DNA from: Bacteroidales bacterium UBA2030
GTDB taxonomy: Bacteria; Bacteroidota; Bacteroidia; Bacteroidales; TTA-H9
Length of the DNA stretch: 16,854 nucleotides
Assembly: GCA_002332755.1 (NCBI GenBank)
Contig: DDBO01000183.1
Location: 1 to 16,854, forward strand
Direction of reading: 5' to 3'
Position 1 is the stretch's first letter; the number at the start of each line of letters is the position of its first letter. A program made the translations under genes and the position numbers. A model generated the notes under the pieces. The model was not told the origin of the DNA and did no database searches. It saw nothing but the letters and a program-made list of their open reading frames with translations. This document shows positions 12,801-16,854 of this stretch, piece by piece.

Positions 12801-15800
12801 TTAATCCAATTTAGCCTCGCCCTTCAACCGTTTTTCAATCCATTTGCGGGCATTTACAAAGGCTATTATCCATGGGCTTAAATCGTCTTTTCTTCTTTCG
12901 GGCGGATAAAATCCCCATTGCCAGGGGAAAATAGCTCTTTCGAGATGGGGCATAATGGCAAGGTGACGCCCATCATGAGAAGCCACGGCCGCGGTGTCGT
13001 ACATCGAACCATTGGGATTACCCGGGAAAAACGAATAACTGTATTTAGCCACAATACTGTATTGTGATTCTTCGTAGGGAAATACAAACTTCCCTTCGCC
13101 GTGTGCAACCCAGATACCCAATTCGCAACCTGCCAGGCTATTCAACATAACCGAATTATTCTCAGGGATTTTAACTGTAAGGAATGAGGATTCGTATTTA
13201 CCACTATCGTTGTGATGCATTTTGAAGTGCTTGCCGTGCTCGGGATAAATCAAGCCCAATTCTGCCATAAGCTGACAACCGTTGCAGACACCCAATGAAA
13301 GGGTATCGTTGCGTGCATAAAACTTTTCGAGGGCAATTCTTGCCTTTTCGTTGTATAAAAATGCGCCAGCCCATCCTTTGGCCGAACCAAGGACATCACT
13401 ATTGGAGAAGCCTCCAACAAAAGCTATCATGTGAACATCCTCCAAGGTTTCTCTTCCGCTAACCAAGTCGGTCATGTGTACATCCTTAACGTCGAAGCCG
13501 GCCAACCACAGGGAATAAGCCATTTCGCGATCGCCATTGCTTCCCTTTTCGCGAATTATGGCAGCTTTAATACCTGATGCTTCCAATCTGAAATGCGAGA
13601 TTCCCAAAGATTCAAGCCTTCCTGTAAAGCCTTGAGGGAAAGCAAAACTGCGTACCATGCGTCCATGATTGCGAAAACGCTCAAAGGCAAGGGTCTCTCC
13701 GCTCTGCATGCGATCGAGTAGATAGGAGCTGCGATACCAAACTTCTCTGAACTTCTCAACATTCAACATATGACGCTGCCCCTGAAGCATCAAATCCATT
13801 TTACCCCCCGATTGGTATATCCCCAGCCTAAATCCTTTAACCCTGTACTTCTCCAACACCTGCATAACTTCCGATGCATGAGATGTTTGGACAATCACGG
13901 AAGGCTTTTCACTAAAAAGCAAACGAACAGGGTCTTCAAGTCCAAAAACAGAAAAATCCAGACTCATTCCGGCATCTGGTTGACTGAAACACATTTCAAG
14001 TAAAGTGGTAATGAGTCCGCCGGACGAAACGTCATGACCGGCCAATAATAGTTCTCGGCTTACAAGCTCCTGCACAGCTGCAAAAGCGCGGGCAAAATAA
14101 TCGGTATCCGGAACATCAGGCGTTTCTGTTCCCAGTGCATTGACCACCTGACTGAAAGTGCTTCCCCCCAGATGAAAAGGTGAACCCGAAAAATCTATAT
14201 AGATAATTTCGCTATCGATTATAGGGGTGAGCACCGGATTGACGGTTTTTCTGACATCGTCTACCTCGGCGGCTGCCGAAATAATGACTGTACCCGGGGC
14301 CATGACACGGGTTCCATCAGGGTATTTTTGCGTCATGCTCAATGAATCTTTTCCCGTAGGAATGTTGATGCCCAAGCGTATAGCGAAGTCAGACACAGCT
14401 TCAACAGCCTTGTATAGGCGAGCATTTTCACCCGGGTTATTGCAGGGCCACATCCAGTTGGCAGATAGCGAAACTCCGGACAAACCATGAGCAAGCGAAG
14501 CCCAGACAAGATTTGTAAGCGCTTCGGCAACCGAGAGCCTGCTGGCAGCTTCAGGGTTGATAAGACCGGCAACGGGAGCATGCCCCAAAGAGGTGGCTAT
14601 ACCTGTGGTTCCGGTGTAATCGAGAGCCACCACTCCAAGGTTGTTAAGCGGTAATTGCAAGGGACCGGCAGTTTGCTGGCAGGCAATTCTACCTGTAACC
14701 GATCGGTCTACCTTATTCGTTAACCAGTCTTTGCAAGCCACAGCCTCGCATTGCAATACCCTCAACAAATAATCTTCCCAACGGGCCGGATTGTAACTGA
14801 GCTTTTCTTGATGCCCTGATCGAGATTGATCGGTGATGACCAAACGGGGCGGATTACCAAACAAATGCTCCAGCTTAAGATCGAGTGGACGCTCACCTGT
14901 TAGCAAATTTTCAAAGACGAAACGTCCATCTCCGGTAATCTGACCTACTTCATACATAGGTGCGCGCTCGCGGTCGGCAATCGTTTTCAATAAATTCATG
15001 TTATCACCATCTATCACCAGGCCCATGCGTTCCTGAGATTCGTTGCCTATAATTTCACGGGCCGAAAGGGTGGGATCGCCCACTGGCAGCTTATCCAAAT
15101 GAATAATACCGCCCTGATCGTCCACCAATTCTGAGAGTGAATTTAAATGCCCGCCCGCACCATGATCGTGAATAGAGACCACAGGATTCTGGTCAGATTC
15201 GCAAAGGGATCGCAAGGCATTGGCCACCCGCTTTTGCATTTCAGGGTTGGAACGTTGTACGGCATTCAACTCAATAGCACTGGCATATTTTCCGGTTTCA
15301 ACCGACGAAACAGCTCCCCCTCCCATACCAATGCGATAATTGTCGCCACCCATCACAATGATTTTCTGTCCGGGTGAAGGATGCCCCTTGGCTGCATGCC
15401 CCGCATGGGCATATCCAATACCTCCGGCCAGCATAATTACCTTGTCAAATCCGTATTTTACCGAAGAAATCTCATGTTCGAAGGTAAGCACCGACCCGCA
15501 GATAAGGGGTTGCCCGAATTTGTTTCCAAAATCGCTGGCTCCATTGGATGCTCTTACAAGAATCTCAGCAGGTGGATGATACAACCAGGGTCTTTCTTTG
15601 TAAAATGCCTCCCATGGGCGAGGGCGGGGTAAACGAGAATAAGAGGTCATGTAAACGGCAGTACCGGCCAGTGGCAGACTTCCCCTTCCTCCAGCCATTC
15701 GGTCGCGGATCTCTCCTCCACTGCCTGTGGCAGCTCCATTGAATGGCTCTACCGTGGTGGGAAAATTATGCGTCTCAGCTTTCAGTGAAATTACAGAAGG

Positions 15801-16511
15801 GATGGGTTTAAGAGAAAAATAATCGGGCTGATCACCACGACGGGGAGCAAACTGCCATACCTGAGGTCCTGCAAGAAATGCCACATTATCCTTGTATGCT
15901 GAAACTACCCGGTTGGGATGCGCCCGCGTGGTATCCTTAATCAAGGCAAAAAGGCTTTTTTCCTGCTCCTGTCCATCAATAATAAACCGTCCGTTGAAAA
16001 TCTTATGCCGACAATGCTCTGAATTGACCTGCGAAAAACCAAAAACCTCGCTATCCGTCAAAGGTCGGCCTATTTTGTGGCTCACTTCTTCTAGGTAGGC
16101 AATTTCTTCCTCACTCAATGCCAGGCCTTCCTCCTCGTTGTATTTTTTAAGGTCGGTAATATATTTAACAGGTTCAGGTTGCCTGTTGATATGGAAAACA
16201 TTCTGATCCAAACTCTTATAGACTTCCTCCAGCATGGGATCGAACGATTTTCCGCGGTCAGGTCTGAACTCCTCTATGCGACGTATACCCTGCAGTCCCA
16301 TGATCTGCGTGATTTCCACTGCATTGGTGCTCCAGGGTGTAATCATCTCGCGCCGGGGCCCGGTGTAAACTCCCTGTGGGCCTTCCTCCCCCAGAAAATC
16401 TGCATTACCCAGCAACCATTGTAAGCGTGCAATTGACTCCCTATCCGGCCGGGTGTCTGTCTTAATTCCATAAACCCTGCCAGACGTTGCGTTCCGAAAA
16501 AAAAGTATCAT
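12801..16511 (-). CDS. purL: Phosphoribosylformylglycinamidine synthase, single-chain PurL
   Basis: A 1236-aa cytosolic enzyme for the fourth step of purine synthesis: FGAR, glutamine and ATP to FGAM. It is the large type, with all domains in one chain: a PurS-like N-terminal domain (begins MILFFRN), a linker containing VNSEHCRHKIF, two AIR-synthase-like halves (ATP/FGAR site motif KAETHNFPTTVEPFNGAATG and GTGIAT-type loops), and a C-terminal class I glutaminase. The glutaminase triad is visible: Cys1076 in GVCNGCQL, His1189 and Glu1191 in PHLERA. E. coli PurL is about 1295 aa, so length is normal and the gene is intact. The frame is clean across 3.7 kb. It converges on the LruC gene through a shared terminator and diverges from the gene at 16637. 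No PurR-type operator or purine riboswitch was recognised upstream. Confidence 0.97.
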   Translation of the reverse strand: MILFFRNATSGRVYGIKTDTRPDRESIARLQWLLGNADFLGEEGPQGVYTGPRREMITPWSTNAVEITQIMGLQGIRRIEEFRPDRGKSFDPMLEEVYKSLDQNVFHINRQPEPVKYITDLKKYNEEEGLALSEEEIAYLEEVSHKIGRPLTDSEVFGFSQVNSEHCRHKIFNGRFIIDGQEQEKSLFALIKDTTRAHPNRVVSAYKDNVAFLAGPQVWQFAPRRGDQPDYFSLKPIPSVISLKAETHNFPTTVEPFNGAATGSGGEIRDRMAGGRGSLPLAGTAVYMTSYSRLPRPRPWEAFYKERPWLYHPPAEILVRASNGASDFGNKFGQPLICGSVLTFEHEISSVKYGFDKVIMLAGGIGYAHAGHAAKGHPSPGQKIIVMGGDNYRIGMGGGAVSSVETGKYASAIELNAVQRSNPEMQKRVANALRSLCESDQNPVVSIHDHGAGGHLNSLSELVDDQGGIIHLDKLPVGDPTLSAREIIGNESQERMGLVIDGDNMNLLKTIADRERAPMYEVGQITGDGRFVFENLLTGERPLDLKLEHLFGNPPRLVITDQSRSGHQEKLSYNPARWEDYLLRVLQCEAVACKDWLTNKVDRSVTGRIACQQTAGPLQLPLNNLGVVALDYTGTTGIATSLGHAPVAGLINPEAASRLSVAEALTNLVWASLAHGLSGVSLSANWMWPCNNPGENARLYKAVEAVSDFAIRLGINIPTGKDSLSMTQKYPDGTRVMAPGTVIISAAAEVDDVRKTVNPVLTPIIDSEIIYIDFSGSPFHLGGSTFSQVVNALGTETPDVPDTDYFARAFAAVQELVSRELLLAGHDVSSGGLITTLLEMCFSQPDAGMSLDFSVFGLEDPVRLLFSEKPSVIVQTSHASEVMQVLEKYRVKGFRLGIYQSGGKMDLMLQGQRHMLNVEKFREVWYRSSYLLDRMQSGETLAFERFRNHGRMVRSFAFPQGFTGRLESLGISHFRLEASGIKAAIIREKGSNGDREMAYSLWLAGFDVKDVHMTDLVSGRETLEDVHMIAFVGGFSNSDVLGSAKGWAGAFLYNEKARIALEKFYARNDTLSLGVCNGCQLMAELGLIYPEHGKHFKMHHNDSGKYESSFLTVKIPENNSVMLNSLAGCELGIWVAHGEGKFVFPYEESQYSIVAKYSYSFFPGNPNGSMYDTAAVASHDGRHLAIMPHLERAIFPWQWGFYPPERRKDDLSPWIIAFVNARKWIEKRLKGEAKLD

Positions 16512-16578
16512 AGGAATGATGGCTATGTGTTAATTATCAACAATTTAATCTCACCCCTCAAGGGCAGCATTTTGTATG

Positions 16579-16586
16579 CAAATATA
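16579..16586 (-). promoter_or_regulatory. -7 box of purL
   Basis: The minus strand reads TATATTTG here, an exact TAnnTTTG match, about 67 nt before the purL ATG. No TTTG stands at the proper -33 distance, so the call rests on the -7 box and its place in the divergent intergenic region. Confidence 0.4.
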
Positions 16587-16606
16587 AGCCCCACCCGAAA
16601 ATGTAC

Positions 16607-16614
16607 TACCTTTG
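16607..16614 (+). promoter_or_regulatory. -7 box of the gene at 16637
   Basis: TACCTTTG, an exact TAnnTTTG match, lies 22 nt before the ATG at 16637. This gives a short leader like that of the C10 peptidase gene, which uses the same octamer. No clear -33 element was seen. Confidence 0.45.
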
Positions 16615-16636
16615 ATGTGAAATTAAAGCAAGGTCC

Positions 16637-16854
16637 ATGGCTATTCCCAAAAACCTGAAAACGCTCTCGTACGACGAATTACGTAAAATTCTTGAAGAGC
16701 ACGACCAGCGGGTGGTTTTCGAAAAAACCAACATCATCCCCGACAGCCAGGAACTCTACGAAGTGCTGCGCAAACATATCAGTTACAACGACATAGGCCG
16801 CAAATCGGTACTGGGCATCGACATTTTTAAATACAGTTCCTACGGGGTTTTCGA
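16637..16854 (+). CDS. Unrecognised protein, N-terminal part (truncated by window edge)
   Basis: An open frame from the ATG at 16637 to the window edge (72 codons plus 2 nt, no stop). It begins MAIPKNLKTLSYDELRKILE, is charged and has no signal peptide or membrane segment, so it is probably cytosolic. The last visible part, SVLGIDIFKYSSYGVF, has the form of a hydrophobic strand with an Asp followed by an aromatic turn. That could be the first strand of a nucleotidyl-cyclase-like or other metal-dependent alpha/beta domain, but I do not recognise the family. A -7 box lies 22 nt upstream. The gene is divergent from purL with 125 nt between starts. Confidence 0.7.
   Translation, partial: MAIPKNLKTLSYDELRKILEEHDQRVVFEKTNIIPDSQELYEVLRKHISYNDIGRKSVLGIDIFKYSSYGVF

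Noticed and set aside
1..16854. A new defence, mobile or CRISPR system
   Set aside because: No repeat-spacer array, integrase, transposase, toxin-antitoxin pair or nuclease-helicase module was seen. Genes are ordinary metabolic, transport and secreted-protein types.

Overview
The window reads as chromosomal DNA of an anaerobic, fermentative member of the Bacteroidota, most likely Bacteroidales. The signs are a [FeFe]-hydrogenase maturase gene (hydF), a secreted C10 peptidase with a C-terminal type IX secretion (T9SS) sorting domain, an LruC-domain lipoprotein with a Bacteroidota-style surface-export motif, a large single-chain PurL, weak Shine-Dalgarno sequences and several TAnnTTTG-type -7 promoter boxes. 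The species cannot be named from the sequence alone. I saw no mobile element, CRISPR array, tRNA or rRNA.

Layout. 1-480 (minus): the start of a secreted BNR/beta-propeller protein that runs off the left edge. 670-1500 (minus): a ZupT-type zinc transporter, with a clear terminator between it and the BNR gene. 1586-8294 (plus): a tightly packed run of four genes: a secreted C1B (bleomycin-hydrolase-like) peptidase, an aspartase-family lyase overlapping it by ATGA, hydF 6 nt later, and a 939-aa secreted glycosidase-like/FGE-like fusion 17 nt after hydF. 8304-10424 (minus): a T9SS-secreted C10 peptidase with two CUB-like domains, converging on the previous run with only 9 nt between stops. 10425-10839: an AT-rich intergenic region with a promoter for the C10 gene and small inverted repeats. 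10840-12741 (plus): the LruC-domain lipoprotein. 12762-12798: a bidirectional hairpin terminator. 12801-16511 (minus): purL. 16637-16854 (plus): the start of an unrecognised gene, divergent from purL.

How the genes fit together. The most coherent functional link is aspA-hydF: an enzyme that would release ammonia from aspartate lies directly upstream of the scaffold GTPase that carries the di-iron precursor of the hydrogenase H-cluster. The other genes form two unrelated themes: cell-surface or secreted proteins (two papain-fold peptidases, the glycosidase/FGE fusion, the BNR protein and the LruC lipoprotein) and housekeeping (zinc uptake, purine synthesis). Nothing in the window has the organisation of a new defence or mobile system. 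The unusual points are the composition of the peptidase-aspA-hydF-fusion run, the apparent loss of FGE catalytic cysteines in the fusion, and the surface-protein architectures.
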